DNA from: Methylobacterium sp. 17Sr1-1
GTDB taxonomy: Bacteria; Pseudomonadota; Alphaproteobacteria; Rhizobiales; Beijerinckiaceae
Reading direction: 5' to 3'
DNA length: 64,000 nucleotides
Assembly (NCBI RefSeq): GCF_003173775.1
Contig: NZ_CP029552.1
Location: forward strand, 1,282,001-1,346,000
This document shows positions 16,132 through 23,731 of this stretch, piece by piece (position 1 is the first letter of the stretch; each line of letters starts with the position of its first letter). Made by a program: the position numbers and the translations under genes. The notes under the pieces were generated by a model. It was not told the origin of the DNA and ran no database searches. It saw only the letters and a program-made list of their open reading frames with translations.

Positions 16132-17568
16132 GTGCATTGGGCCGATGACGCGGCGAGCCAGGGTGGCATCCGGCGTCTCGCCGGGCGGATCGGCCTGTCC
16201 GGCCGGCTGCTGCTGCTCACGGTGGTGTTCGTCCTCATCGCCGAGGTGCTGATCTACGTGCCGAGCGTCGCGAGCTACCGGCGCTCCTGGCTCTCCGACC
16301 GGGTCGCCGCCGCCCAGGTCGCCGCCCTGGTCCTCGATGCCGCGCCCCAGAGCCGCGTCTCGGACGACCTCGCCCGGCGCCTGCTGATGGGGGTCGGCGC
16401 CCAGGCCATCGCCCTCAAGGCCGGGGGGGCGCGGCGCCTCCTCAACCTCACGCCGATGCCGCCGGAAGTGGGCGAGACCGTCGACCTGCGCGAGGCCGGC
16501 TGGCTGGAGAGCATCCGCGGCGCCTGGCGCACGCTGGCGCGGCGCGATCCCCTGCCCATCCGGGTCGTCGGCCACGGCATGGACGGGGTCGATTTCGTCG
16601 AGCTGGTCCTCGATCCGGCCCCGTTGCGTCGGGCGATGGTCGCCTTCTCGGGACGGATCCTCATCGCCTCGCTGGCGATCTCCGGCATCACCGCCGGCCT
16701 CGTCTTCCTGGTGCTGCAGCTCTCGATCGTGCGGCCGGTGCGGCGGCTGGCGCGCAACATCGCGACGTTCGCGGAGGATCCGGAGGACCTGTCGCGGCGG
16801 ATCAACCCTTCCTGGCGCAGCGACGAGATCGGCGCCGCCGAGACGGCGCTCGCCCGGATGGAGACCATCCTGTCGGACGAGCTGCGCCAGAAGCGGCGCC
16901 TGGCCGATCTCGGCCTCTCGGTGAGCAAGATCAACCACGAGCTGCGCAACCTGCTCACCACCGCGCAGCTCCTGGTCGACCGGCTCGAGCATGTCAGCGA
17001 GCCGGGGGTGCAACGGGTGGCGCCCCGCCTCGTCGCGACCCTCGGCCGGGCGATCCGCTATTGCGAGGGCACCCTCGCCTATGGCCGCGCCGCCGAGCGC
17101 CCGCCCGAGCGCCGGATGACCCTGCTGCGGCCGATCCTGCGCGACGCCCTCGACCTCGCCGGGCTGGCGCCGGGCGCCGCCGTCACCATCGAGGACCGCA
17201 CGCCGGAGGGGTTGAGCGTCGATGCCGACCCCGACCAGCTCTCGCGGGTGCTGGTCAACCTGGTGCGCAACGCCGTGCAGGCGATCGGCCTCGCCGGGGC
17301 CGGCGAGGGCGCTCCGCTGGTCACGATCGAGGCCGAGCGCACCGGCCCGACCGTCACGATCCTCGTCTCCGACAACGGTCCCGGCCTGCCGGAGCGGGCC
17401 CGCACCCACCTGTTCGAGGCGTTCCAGGGCTCCGGCCGCTCCGGCGGCACGGGGCTCGGCCTCGCCATCGCGGCCGAGCTGGTGCGGCTCAACGGGGGAA
17501 CCCTGAGCCTCGACGAGACCCGGTCCGGAGCGCGCTTCCGCATCCTGCTGACCGACCGCGACGGCTGA
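16132..17568 (+). CDS. Sensor histidine kinase with HAMP domain (no adjacent regulator)
   Basis: 478 aa from GTG 16132. It has a membrane segment near 23-45, a periplasmic domain of about 130 residues, a second membrane segment near 183-205, a HAMP linker, an H-box KINHELRNLL with His269, an N-box (LVNLVRNAVQAI) and G-boxes DNGPGLP and GGTGLGLAIA. All catalytic motifs are intact. No response regulator lies next to it, so it is an orphan kinase. Its signal and partner are unknown. The nearest downstream gene is a disrupted LysR regulator 45 nt away. Confidence 0.88.
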   Translation: MHWADDAASQGGIRRLAGRIGLSGRLLLLTVVFVLIAEVLIYVPSVASYRRSWLSDRVAAAQVAALVLDAAPQSRVSDDLARRLLMGVGAQAIALKAGGARRLLNLTPMPPEVGETVDLREAGWLESIRGAWRTLARRDPLPIRVVGHGMDGVDFVELVLDPAPLRRAMVAFSGRILIASLAISGITAGLVFLVLQLSIVRPVRRLARNIATFAEDPEDLSRRINPSWRSDEIGAAETALARMETILSDELRQKRRLADLGLSVSKINHELRNLLTTAQLLVDRLEHVSEPGVQRVAPRLVATLGRAIRYCEGTLAYGRAAERPPERRMTLLRPILRDALDLAGLAPGAAVTIEDRTPEGLSVDADPDQLSRVLVNLVRNAVQAIGLAGAGEGAPLVTIEAERTGPTVTILVSDNGPGLPERARTHLFEAFQGSGRSGGTGLGLAIAAELVRLNGGTLSLDETRSGARFRILLTDRDG

Positions 17569-17613
17569 ACGGAGCGGTTGCCAAGGTGCGCGCCGACGCC
17601 CCATCGTAGCGTC

Positions 17614-18509
17614 ATGTCCCTGCGCGTCCCCCTCTCCGCCGTGCGCTCCTTCGAGGCGGCGGCGCGCCGCCGCTCGTTCAAGGACGCGGCGGCGGAGCTG
17701 AACCTCACCGCGAGCGCCGTCAGCCACGCCATCCGCAAGATGGAGGCCGTCTTGGGCGTCACCCTGTTCGAGCGCCAGGGCCAGGGCGTGGTGCCGACCG
17801 CCGCCGGCGAGGCGCTGCTGGAGCACGTGAGCCGCGCCTTCGACGAGCTGCATCGCGGCCTCGACCTCGTCGCGGCGCAGGGGCCCCAGCTGCTGCGCCT
17901 GCATTGCGCGCCGAGCCTCGCGGCGCAGTGGCTGACGCCGCGCCTCGCCCGGTTCCTCGCCGCCCATCCGGGCTTCGAGGTGCGGCTCGCCGCCGGCATG
18001 GACTATGCCCGCTTCGTCGGCGACGAGTTCGACGCCGACCTCGTCTACGGCCCGCCCCGGGGCGAGGGGCTGGTGGCGGTGCCGCTCTGCACCGAGACGG
18101 TGACCCCGCTCTGCGACCCCGCGCGCGCCGCCCGCATCCGCCGCCCGGAAGACCTCCTCGACCAGGTGCTGATCCAGAGCGACAACAAGCAGGTGCGCTG
18201 GCCGCTCTGGTTCGCCCGCAACGGCCTGCCGGCCCCCCGCCCCTCGGGGTGCGGTTCGACCGCAGCTTCCTCGCCATCGCGGCCGCCGCCGACGGGCTCG
18301 GGGTCGCGCTCGAATCGACGCTGCTGGCGGAGCGCGAGATCGCCAGCGGCCGCCTCGTGGCGCCGCTCCGCGGCCTGGCGCAGGACGTGACCTACGTCGG
18401 CCACTACCTCGTCTACCCGGCGACGACGCGGCGGCGGGCGCCTTTGCGGGTCTTCGCCCGCTGGCTGGCGCAGGAGATGGGGCTGGTGCTGCCGGAGGAT
18501 CTGGCGTGA
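17614..18509 (+). pseudogene. LysR-family (GcvA-like) regulator interrupted by a frameshift
   Basis: The frame from ATG 17614 encodes the winged-helix DNA-binding domain (FKDAAAELNLTASAVSHAI) and the first part of the effector domain up to ARNGLPAP. The homologous remainder (GVRFDRSFLAIAAAADGLGV.. to ..LPEDLA) continues in another frame to TGA at 18507-18509. Adding one base near 18236-18243, a C-rich run, restores a normal protein of about 298 aa. As written, the product ends in unrelated residues at 18390. Either a real mutation or a homopolymer sequencing error. Confidence 0.8.
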
Positions 18510-18546
18510 GTGAGGAAGATTTTGGTTTGCGCCCTGAGGCGCATCC

Positions 18547-19010
18547 ATGAGTCGTCCCACGGACGCGCGAGACCTCGCGCCGATCGCCGAACTCTACCAC
18601 CGCGTCTGGCACGAGACCCACCGCCCGCACATGCCACAGGCCGAGCGGGACGCGCGGCAGGAGTGCTTCTTCCTGAACCGCATGACGGGGCTGATGCCGA
18701 ACGTCGTCGTCTGCGAAGCGGGATCTGCGATCGTCGGGTTTGCTGCGTGGAAGGGGTCACGCCTCGGCCAACTCTTCCTCGACGCCTCCGCCCGTGAGTC
18801 CGGCTTCGCCCAGCGCCTCATGGAGGCTGCGGAACGCAGGCTGCGTGGGCAGAGATCGCGGAAGCCGAGTTGCGTTGCCTCGTCGGCAATGAACGCGCGA
18901 GACGGTTCTACGAACGCGCCGGCTGGCACGTCGCGGGGATTGTTGCCGAGGCGATCCGGAGTGAGGCGGACGGTGAACGGCGCGACTTCTGGGTGATGCG
19001 CAAGCGCCTC
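18547..19010 (+). pseudogene. GNAT N-acetyltransferase interrupted by a frameshift
   Basis: Frame 1 from ATG 18547 gives the N-terminal GNAT region (LAPIAELYHRVWHETHRP, then GQLFLDASARESGFAQRLM, the acetyl-CoA loop region). The conserved C-terminal part (AEIAEAELRCLVGNERARRF, YERAGW, ending FWVMRKRL) is in another frame. One added base near 18847-18850 (a GGG run) would join them. The restored frame has no stop where relatives end, running on antisense to the gst gene, so decay may be genuine. It is the second such frameshift within 700 bp. Confidence 0.7.
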
Positions 19011-19073
19011 ATCCCTCACGGGTTTCGACCTTCCGCCACGTCGGCGCCGTTCGTCACGCCAGACGCTGCGCAT

Positions 19074-19757
19074 TCACGCGACCCGTTTCAGCAGCCAGGC
19101 GTCCTGCTTCTTCAGGAACGCCTCGAGATGATCCGGATAGGCAGCCGTCACGGCTCCCTGTACGCTCGGGCGCGCGGCCAATGCGCGGCGCCAGGCTCGC
19201 GTTCGGGGCAGACCGTCGAGCACCCCGGTCGGCGCGATCGCATCGAATACGTCGAAGTATCGGAAGATCGGCGCGAAGACCGCGTCGACCAGGCTGAATC
19301 GGGGACCGGCGAAGAAGGGGCCCTCTCCCAGTTCGGCTTCGATCCTCGCGAACTTGTCGGTGAGCCCTCTGCGCTTGGTCTCGTAGGGGCCGACGTCCTT
19401 GGCCGTCTCGAAGCCCCAGAGATCGGCCAGGATGGATGAGCCGAACTCGATCCAGCCGCGGTGACGCGCCTTTGTCAGCGGATCATCCGGGTGGAGCGGC
19501 GGATCCGGCCGAGTCTCCTCGATGTACTCGCAGATCACCATGCTCTCGAAGACGACGGCTTGCGTTCCGTCGGGCTGCGTCACGAGCAGCAGCGGCACCT
19601 TGCCGAGCGGCGAGATGGCGGAGAACCAGTCCGGCTTCCGCGAAAGATCGATGTCGCGCCGGTCATGGGCGATGCCCTTCTCGGACAGGGCGATCGCGGC
19701 CCGCTGGACGTAGGGGCAGAGGACGTGGCTGACGAGGGTGAGAGGGCTGCCGGACAT
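19074..19757 (-). CDS. Glutathione S-transferase
   Basis: 227 aa from ATG 19757. The N-terminal thioredoxin-fold domain starts LTLVSHVLCPYVQRA, a C-P-Y-x-Q-R active-site motif, and continues to the PLGKVPLL glutathione-binding turn with cis-Pro and E-S-M-V-I-C-E-Y. The C-terminal helical domain has the G-P-R-F-S-L-V-D-A N-cap motif. The Cys/Ser active site suggests a beta-, omega- or zeta-like detoxification or thiol-transfer enzyme. It is divergent from a MarR regulator across a palindromic control region and is probably repressed by it. Confidence 0.88.
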   Translation of the reverse strand: MSGSPLTLVSHVLCPYVQRAAIALSEKGIAHDRRDIDLSRKPDWFSAISPLGKVPLLLVTQPDGTQAVVFESMVICEYIEETRPDPPLHPDDPLTKARHRGWIEFGSSILADLWGFETAKDVGPYETKRRGLTDKFARIEAELGEGPFFAGPRFSLVDAVFAPIFRYFDVFDAIAPTGVLDGLPRTRAWRRALAARPSVQGAVTAAYPDHLEAFLKKQDAWLLKRVA

Positions 19758-19831
19758 GGGGGCGGTCTCCACGGGGCGGTTCGGCGAAGAGGCGTCGAAC
19801 GGCACCACGCGCCGTCGATCGAGATATATGC

Positions 19832-19885
19832 AGATGCATCCAATTCCAGATTGATCGTCGCGTCAATCCGGATGTAGGTGCATCT
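19832..19885. promoter_or_regulatory. Nested palindrome, candidate MarR operator for gst/marR
   Basis: Two inverted repeats share one centre (between 19858 and 19859): outer arms AGATGCA (19832-19838) and TGCATCT (19879-19885), and inner arms GATTGA (19849-19854) and TCAATC (19863-19868). Counting partial matches, 19 of 27 positions pair. The right outer arm ends at the base before the marR ATG. The 20-bp inner palindrome has the size of a MarR-dimer site. Confidence 0.65.
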
Positions 19886-20344
19886 ATGTCCGTTTCCTCT
19901 CCGACCTCACCCCCGACGCCCACCGCCTCCGTCACGCGGGCGTGGATCGGCCTCATGCGCACGCAGCGCGTCATCCTGAGCGCCGTCGAGAAAGATCTGA
20001 AGCGAGCCGGCCTTCCGCCCCTCGGCTGGTACGACGTGCTTCTCGAACTGTCCCGCGCCGAGGGGGGACGGTTGCGTCCCTACGAGATCGAGGCTCGGAC
20101 ATTGCTGGCGCAACACAATCTATCGCGCCTTCTGGATCGCATGGAAACGGAGGCCTTCGTCCGCCGAGACGCGTTCGACGGAGACGGCCGCGGTCGATGG
20201 ATCGTCATCACCGAGGCAGGACGCGCCATGCAGACGAGGATGTGGGTCGTCTACGCCGCATCGATCCAGGCGCACATGGGCGCGAAGCTGACCGACCAGG
20301 AAGCTGCCGGATTGGCGGATGCGCTCGCGAAGCTGTCGCGCTGA
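19886..20344 (+). CDS. MarR-family transcriptional regulator
   Basis: 152 aa. Around residues 45-100 it has the MarR winged helix: P-L-G-W-Y-D-V-L-L-E-L, then LLAQHNLSRLLDRMETEAFV as recognition helix and wing region, then D-G-R-G-R-W-I-V-I-T-E-A-G. It is a ligand- or oxidant-responsive repressor by family. It is transcribed divergently from gst across 128 bp, the classic layout for a regulator and its target. No signal-sensing cysteines are obvious, so a small-molecule inducer is more likely than thiol oxidation (inference). Confidence 0.88.
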   Translation: MSVSSPTSPPTPTASVTRAWIGLMRTQRVILSAVEKDLKRAGLPPLGWYDVLLELSRAEGGRLRPYEIEARTLLAQHNLSRLLDRMETEAFVRRDAFDGDGRGRWIVITEAGRAMQTRMWVVYAASIQAHMGAKLTDQEAAGLADALAKLSR

Positions 20345-20461
20345 AGCGAGAACAGTCTGGCTGACGGCCCAGGCGCGCGTCCCGATCTCTCGCGAGGCTG
20401 GAACTTGCGAACCGAGGCCCCGCCGGCTGCCCTGGATACTGACACGAGGTCTTTGGATGTA

Positions 20462-20536
20462 TGGAGCGGGCGAAGGGATTCGAACCCTCGACCCCAACCT
20501 TGGCAAGGTTGTGCTCTACCCCTGAGCTACACCCGC
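20462..20536 (-). tRNA. tRNA-Gly (anticodon GCC), copy 3 of the tandem array
   Basis: Reading the minus strand, the 75-nt gene begins GCGGGTGTAGCTCAGGGG and ends CGCCCGCTCCA, with the CCA encoded. The anticodon loop CTTGCCAAG gives GCC, and the T-loop GGTTCGAATCC is canonical. It is the last of three near-identical copies in the direction of transcription. Confidence 0.95.
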
Positions 20537-20560
20537 TCACATTGTCAGGCCGTGCGAACT

Positions 20561-20635
20561 TGGAGCGGGCGAAGGGATTCGAACCCTCGACCCCAACCTT
20601 GGCAAGGTTGTGCTCTACCCCTGAGCTACACCCGC
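20561..20635 (-). tRNA. tRNA-Gly (anticodon GCC), copy 2
   Basis: A 75-nt gene of the same sequence as its neighbours, with encoded CCA, D-stem GAGC..GCTC-type pairing, GCC anticodon and canonical T-loop. It is separated by 24 nt from copy 3 and 28 nt from copy 1, with unrelated spacers. The array is presumably processed from one precursor. Confidence 0.95.
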
Positions 20636-20663
20636 CCAAACCCGTTCGGCCTCGTGGAAAAAC

Positions 20664-20738
20664 TGGAGCGGGCGAAGGGATTCGAACCCTCGACCCCAAC
20701 CTTGGCAAGGTTGTGCTCTACCCCTGAGCTACACCCGC
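20664..20738 (-). tRNA. tRNA-Gly (anticodon GCC), copy 1 (first transcribed)
   Basis: Same 75-nt gene with encoded CCA and GCC anticodon. It is the 5'-most copy on the minus strand, about 100 bp downstream of the Nudix gene end. Three copies of the major glycine tRNA suit a GC-rich genome in which GGC is the dominant glycine codon (inference). Confidence 0.95.
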
Positions 20739-20840
20739 TCGCTGTTTTCCGTCGGCGTCACCGTGGCGGCGCCGATGAGCGGCATAAACACCATTCCGCC
20801 GGGGAGCGCAAGAGGTTGCGGCGTCGGTTGCGGAGCCTCC

Positions 20841-21311
20841 CTACCAGGTCGCGGCGGGCGCCGTTCCGTCGCGGATCTCGGCCAGCCGCGCGCGGGTCGC
20901 CGGGGTGGTCTCCGGCGGCAGGGCGTCGAGGGGGAAGAAGGCGGCGGCCGCGATCTCGCGGTCGGGCGTCTTCGGCACCGGCAGCGTGAAGGCGCGGGCG
21001 ACGTAGAGTGCGACGTGGTCGCGCTTCGAGGCGCGGTCGTTGAAGTAGAAGCCGTGCAGGGTCGGCGGAGCAGTCGGATCGAGGACGATCCCGGTCTCCT
21101 CGCGGAACTCGCGGGCGATGGCCGCGAGCGCCGTCTCGCCCGGCTCGACCCCGCCGCCCGGCAGGTGCCAGCCGTCCATGTAGGTGTGGCGCACGAGGCA
21201 GACCCGGTTGTCCGGATCGATCGCCGCCCCACGCACCCCCAGGGTCATCCCGCGGGTGAAGCGCCAGACGAGGTGGGCGCCCCGCATCAGCAGGGCCTGT
21301 CGGCGCGTCAT
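20841..21311 (-). CDS. Nudix hydrolase
   Basis: 156 aa from ATG 21311, which has GGGAG about 9 nt upstream; the open frame extends further but runs through a perfect palindrome. The Nudix box (pattern G-x5-E-x7-R-E-x2-E-E-x-G) is complete: G53 V-E-P-G-E-T, then R-E-F-R-E-E-T-G near 67-74. The surrounding fold residues (GWHLPGG) are typical. It hydrolyses a nucleoside-diphosphate-linked substrate; which one cannot be told. It stands between the tRNA array and an FAH-family gene, all on the minus strand. Confidence 0.88.
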   Translation of the reverse strand: MTRRQALLMRGAHLVWRFTRGMTLGVRGAAIDPDNRVCLVRHTYMDGWHLPGGGVEPGETALAAIAREFREETGIVLDPTAPPTLHGFYFNDRASKRDHVALYVARAFTLPVPKTPDREIAAAAFFPLDALPPETTPATRARLAEIRDGTAPAATW

Positions 21312-21334
21312 TCCGCGACTCCCTCTTCTCATCG

Positions 21335-21366
21335 CGCCGCGCCATCGACGCGTCGATGGCGCGGCG
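21335..21366. repeat. Perfect 32-bp palindrome without loop
   Basis: Bases 21335-21350 (CGCCGCGCCATCGACG) are the exact reverse complement of 21351-21366, with no spacer. It lies 24 bp upstream of the Nudix start, between it and the FAH-family gene. It could be a binding site for a dimeric protein or form a hairpin in the readthrough transcript. Confidence 0.7.
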
Positions 21367-21404
21367 TTCGGCGCATCAGCGCCGGCGCCCGGTCGGGCTT
21401 GCCC

Positions 21405-21432
21405 GGCGTCTTCGAACAAGTCCGAAGACGCC
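21405..21432 (-). terminator. Hairpin just after the FAH-family gene, possible terminator
   Basis: Arms of 10 bp (GGCGTCTTCG and CGAAGACGCC) enclose an 8-nt loop. It lies 7 bp past the end of the minus-strand FAH-family gene. No U-run follows, so it would be a weak or factor-assisted terminator. The position supports the call more than the sequence does. Confidence 0.4.
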
Positions 21433-21438
21433 GCGAGG

Positions 21439-22137
21439 TTACACGACGGTCAGGCGGATCTCGCCGACGCCCTCGATCGCCCCGACCATGGTCTGGCCGC
21501 GGGTCACCGCGCCGACGCCCTCCGGCGTGCCGGCGAAGATGATGTCGCCGGGCTCCAGCACGAAGTAGGTCGACAGGTAGGCGATCTGCTCGGCCACCGA
21601 CCAGATCATGTCGGAGAGGTCGCCCTTCTGGCGGACGGTCCCGTCGACCGACAGGGTGATGGCACCCCTGTCCGGATGGCCGATGACCGAAGCGGGCTTG
21701 AGCGTGCCGACGGGCCCCGACAGGTCGGCGGCCTTGCCGAGCTCCCACGGCCGGCGCAGGGCCTTGGCCTCGTCCTGGACGTCGCGGCGGGTCATGTCGA
21801 GGCCGACCGCGTAGCCGTAGACGTGGTCGAGGGCCTCTTCCACCGGGATGTCGCGGCCACCCTTGGCGATCGCCACCACCATCTCGACCTCGTGGTGGTA
21901 GTTCGCGGTCTTCGGCGGGTAGGGGTGCTCCACGGTCTGGCCGTCCGGCACCACCTGGAGGGCGTCGGCGGGCTTCATGAAGAAGAACGGCGGCTCGCGG
22001 GTCGGGTCGGCGCCCATCTCCCGGGCATGGGCGGCGAAGTTGCGCCCGACGCAGTAGACCCGGCGCACGGGAAACAGGTCGTCGGTGCCATGGATCGGGA
22101 GCGCGGTGCGCGGCGGGTTCGGGATCACGGAGAGCAT
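21439..22137 (-). CDS. Fumarylacetoacetate hydrolase (FAH) family protein
   Basis: 232 aa from ATG 22137. FAH-fold landmarks: [16 protein letters not shown] at the N-terminus, F-F-F-M-K-P (substrate pocket), the metal-binding acidic cluster beginning N-Y-H-H-E-V-E-M-V, then [12 protein letters not shown] and the C-terminal [15 protein letters not shown]. Family members cleave C-C bonds of acylpyruvates, for example fumarylpyruvate in gentisate or salicylate breakdown, or decarboxylate oxaloacetate. It is closest by eye to the short fumarylpyruvate-hydrolase type. It is divergent from the FAD oxidoreductase. Confidence 0.85.
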   Translation of the reverse strand: MLSVIPNPPRTALPIHGTDDLFPVRRVYCVGRNFAAHAREMGADPTREPPFFFMKPADALQVVPDGQTVEHPYPPKTANYHHEVEMVVAIAKGGRDIPVEEALDHVYGYAVGLDMTRRDVQDEAKALRRPWELGKAADLSGPVGTLKPASVIGHPDRGAITLSVDGTVRQKGDLSDMIWSVAEQIAYLSTYFVLEPGDIIFAGTPEGVGAVTRGQTMVGAIEGVGEIRLTVV

Positions 22138-22261
22138 GAGGCTGCTGTCTCGGGCGAAGTTTCGCGAAGGGCCGCGCATCTTGGAAAAGCGGCCGGCCGA
22201 CCGCTATCTAGAGGGCGGTGCCGCGGTGCGCCATCCCGTCCCGCCGCAACCCTCCTGCCTC

Positions 22262-23731
22262 ATGATGCGCGCCCCCGTGAACCACAGCTCGACCCACAGC
22301 CTGCTCGCCACCCTCGCGGCCCGCCTCGGGCCCGCGCACGTCCTCACCGAGGCGACCGACCTCGCCCCCCACCTCGCCGAGACCCGCGGCCTCTACCGGG
22401 GCGAGGCGCTGGCGGTCGTGCGCCCGCGCGACACGCAGGAGGTCGCCTTCGTGGTCGGGGCCTGCGCCGCGGCGCGGGTGCCGGTGGTGGCCCATGGCGG
22501 CAATACCGGGCTCGTCGGCGGCGGCGTGCCGTTCGGCGGCGTGGTGATCTCGCTCGCCCGCCTCGACCGGGTGCGGGCGGTCGATCCTCTGGATTCCACC
22601 ATCACGGTCGAGGCCGGCTGCGTGCTGGCCAACGTCCAGGCGGCCGCGGACGCCGCCGGGATGCTATTTCCGCTCTCGCTCGCCTCCGAGGGCTCGTGCC
22701 GGATCGGCGGCAACCTCGCCACCAATGCCGGCGGGACCGCGGTGCTCGCCTACGGCAATGCCCGCGAGCTGACCCTCGGCCTCGAGGTGGTGCTGGCCGA
22801 CGGGCAGGTCTGGAACGGGCTGCGGGCCCTGCGCAAGGACAATTCCGGCTACGACCTGAAGAACCTCTTCGTCGGCTCGGAGGGCACGCTCGGCATCATC
22901 ACCGCCGCCGTGCTGCGGCTGCACCCCAAGCCCGTCTCGAAGGCCACCGCCTTCCTCGGCCTCGCCTCGGCGCGCGCGGCGCTCGACGCCTTCGGCCGTC
23001 TGCGCGACCGGCTCGGGCCCCGGCTCACCGCCTTCGAGTACGTGCCGCGCTTCCCCCTGGAGGTGGTGCTGCGCCACTTGGCCGGCGCGGTGCGGCCGCT
23101 TTCCGGCGACCACCACTCCTACGCCCTCGTCGAGATCTCCTCGCCGGCGCCCGACGCGCCCGAGGAGCTGGAGGCGGAACTCGGCGGCCTGATCGAGGCC
23201 GGGCTCGTCGAGGACGCGGTGCTGGCCCAGAGCGCGGCGCAAGGGGCCGCCCTGTGGCGCCTGCGCGAGAGCCTGTCGGAGATGCAAGGGCACGAGGGCG
23301 GCTCGATCAAGCACGACGTCTCGGTGCCGGTCTCCCGGGTGGCGGAGTTCCTGGAGCGGGCATCGGCCGCCTGCGAGGCGGCGCTGCCGGGCGTGCGGGT
23401 CTGCGCCTTCGGGCATTTCGGCGACGGCAACATCCACTTCAACCTGACCCAGCCGGTGGGGGCCGAGAAGGCCGCCTTCCTCGCCGAGTGGCCGCGCTTC
23501 AACCGCATCGTCCACGACATCGTCCACGCCATGGACGGCTCGATCGCCGCCGAGCACGGCGTCGGGCTGATCAAGCGCGACGAGCTGACCCGCTACAAGG
23601 ACCCGGTCGCCCTCGACCTGATGCGCCGCCTCAAGGGCGCCCTCGACCCGCTCGGCATCCTGAATCCCGGCAAGGTTCTGGCCGGGGAAGGCGGCCCCGA
23701 GTGGTTCCCGGGCAAAGCGTCGGCAGCATGA
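22262..23731 (+). CDS. FAD-binding oxidoreductase (GlcD / D-2-hydroxyacid dehydrogenase type)
   Basis: 489 aa. It has an N-terminal PCMH-type FAD domain (VPVVAHGGNTGLVGGGVP; GGNLATNAGGTAVLAYGNAR; FVGSEGTLGII) and a C-terminal oxidase domain with the metal/substrate motif CAFGHFGDGNIHFN and the ending E-H-G-V-G-L-I-K. Such flavoproteins oxidise D-lactate, glycolate or D-2-hydroxyglutarate and pass electrons to the chain. ATG 22262 (a second ATG follows at once) begins the homologous region. Its last bases overlap the next ATG, coupling it to the unknown gene. Confidence 0.85.
   Translation: MMRAPVNHSSTHSLLATLAARLGPAHVLTEATDLAPHLAETRGLYRGEALAVVRPRDTQEVAFVVGACAAARVPVVAHGGNTGLVGGGVPFGGVVISLARLDRVRAVDPLDSTITVEAGCVLANVQAAADAAGMLFPLSLASEGSCRIGGNLATNAGGTAVLAYGNARELTLGLEVVLADGQVWNGLRALRKDNSGYDLKNLFVGSEGTLGIITAAVLRLHPKPVSKATAFLGLASARAALDAFGRLRDRLGPRLTAFEYVPRFPLEVVLRHLAGAVRPLSGDHHSYALVEISSPAPDAPEELEAELGGLIEAGLVEDAVLAQSAAQGAALWRLRESLSEMQGHEGGSIKHDVSVPVSRVAEFLERASAACEAALPGVRVCAFGHFGDGNIHFNLTQPVGAEKAAFLAEWPRFNRIVHDIVHAMDGSIAAEHGVGLIKRDELTRYKDPVALDLMRRLKGALDPLGILNPGKVLAGEGGPEWFPGKASAA

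Noticed and set aside
20462..20738. Three evenly spaced direct repeats resembling a small CRISPR array
   Set aside because: The repeats are 75 nt, fold as cloverleafs and encode tRNA-Gly with CCA; no cas genes are nearby.
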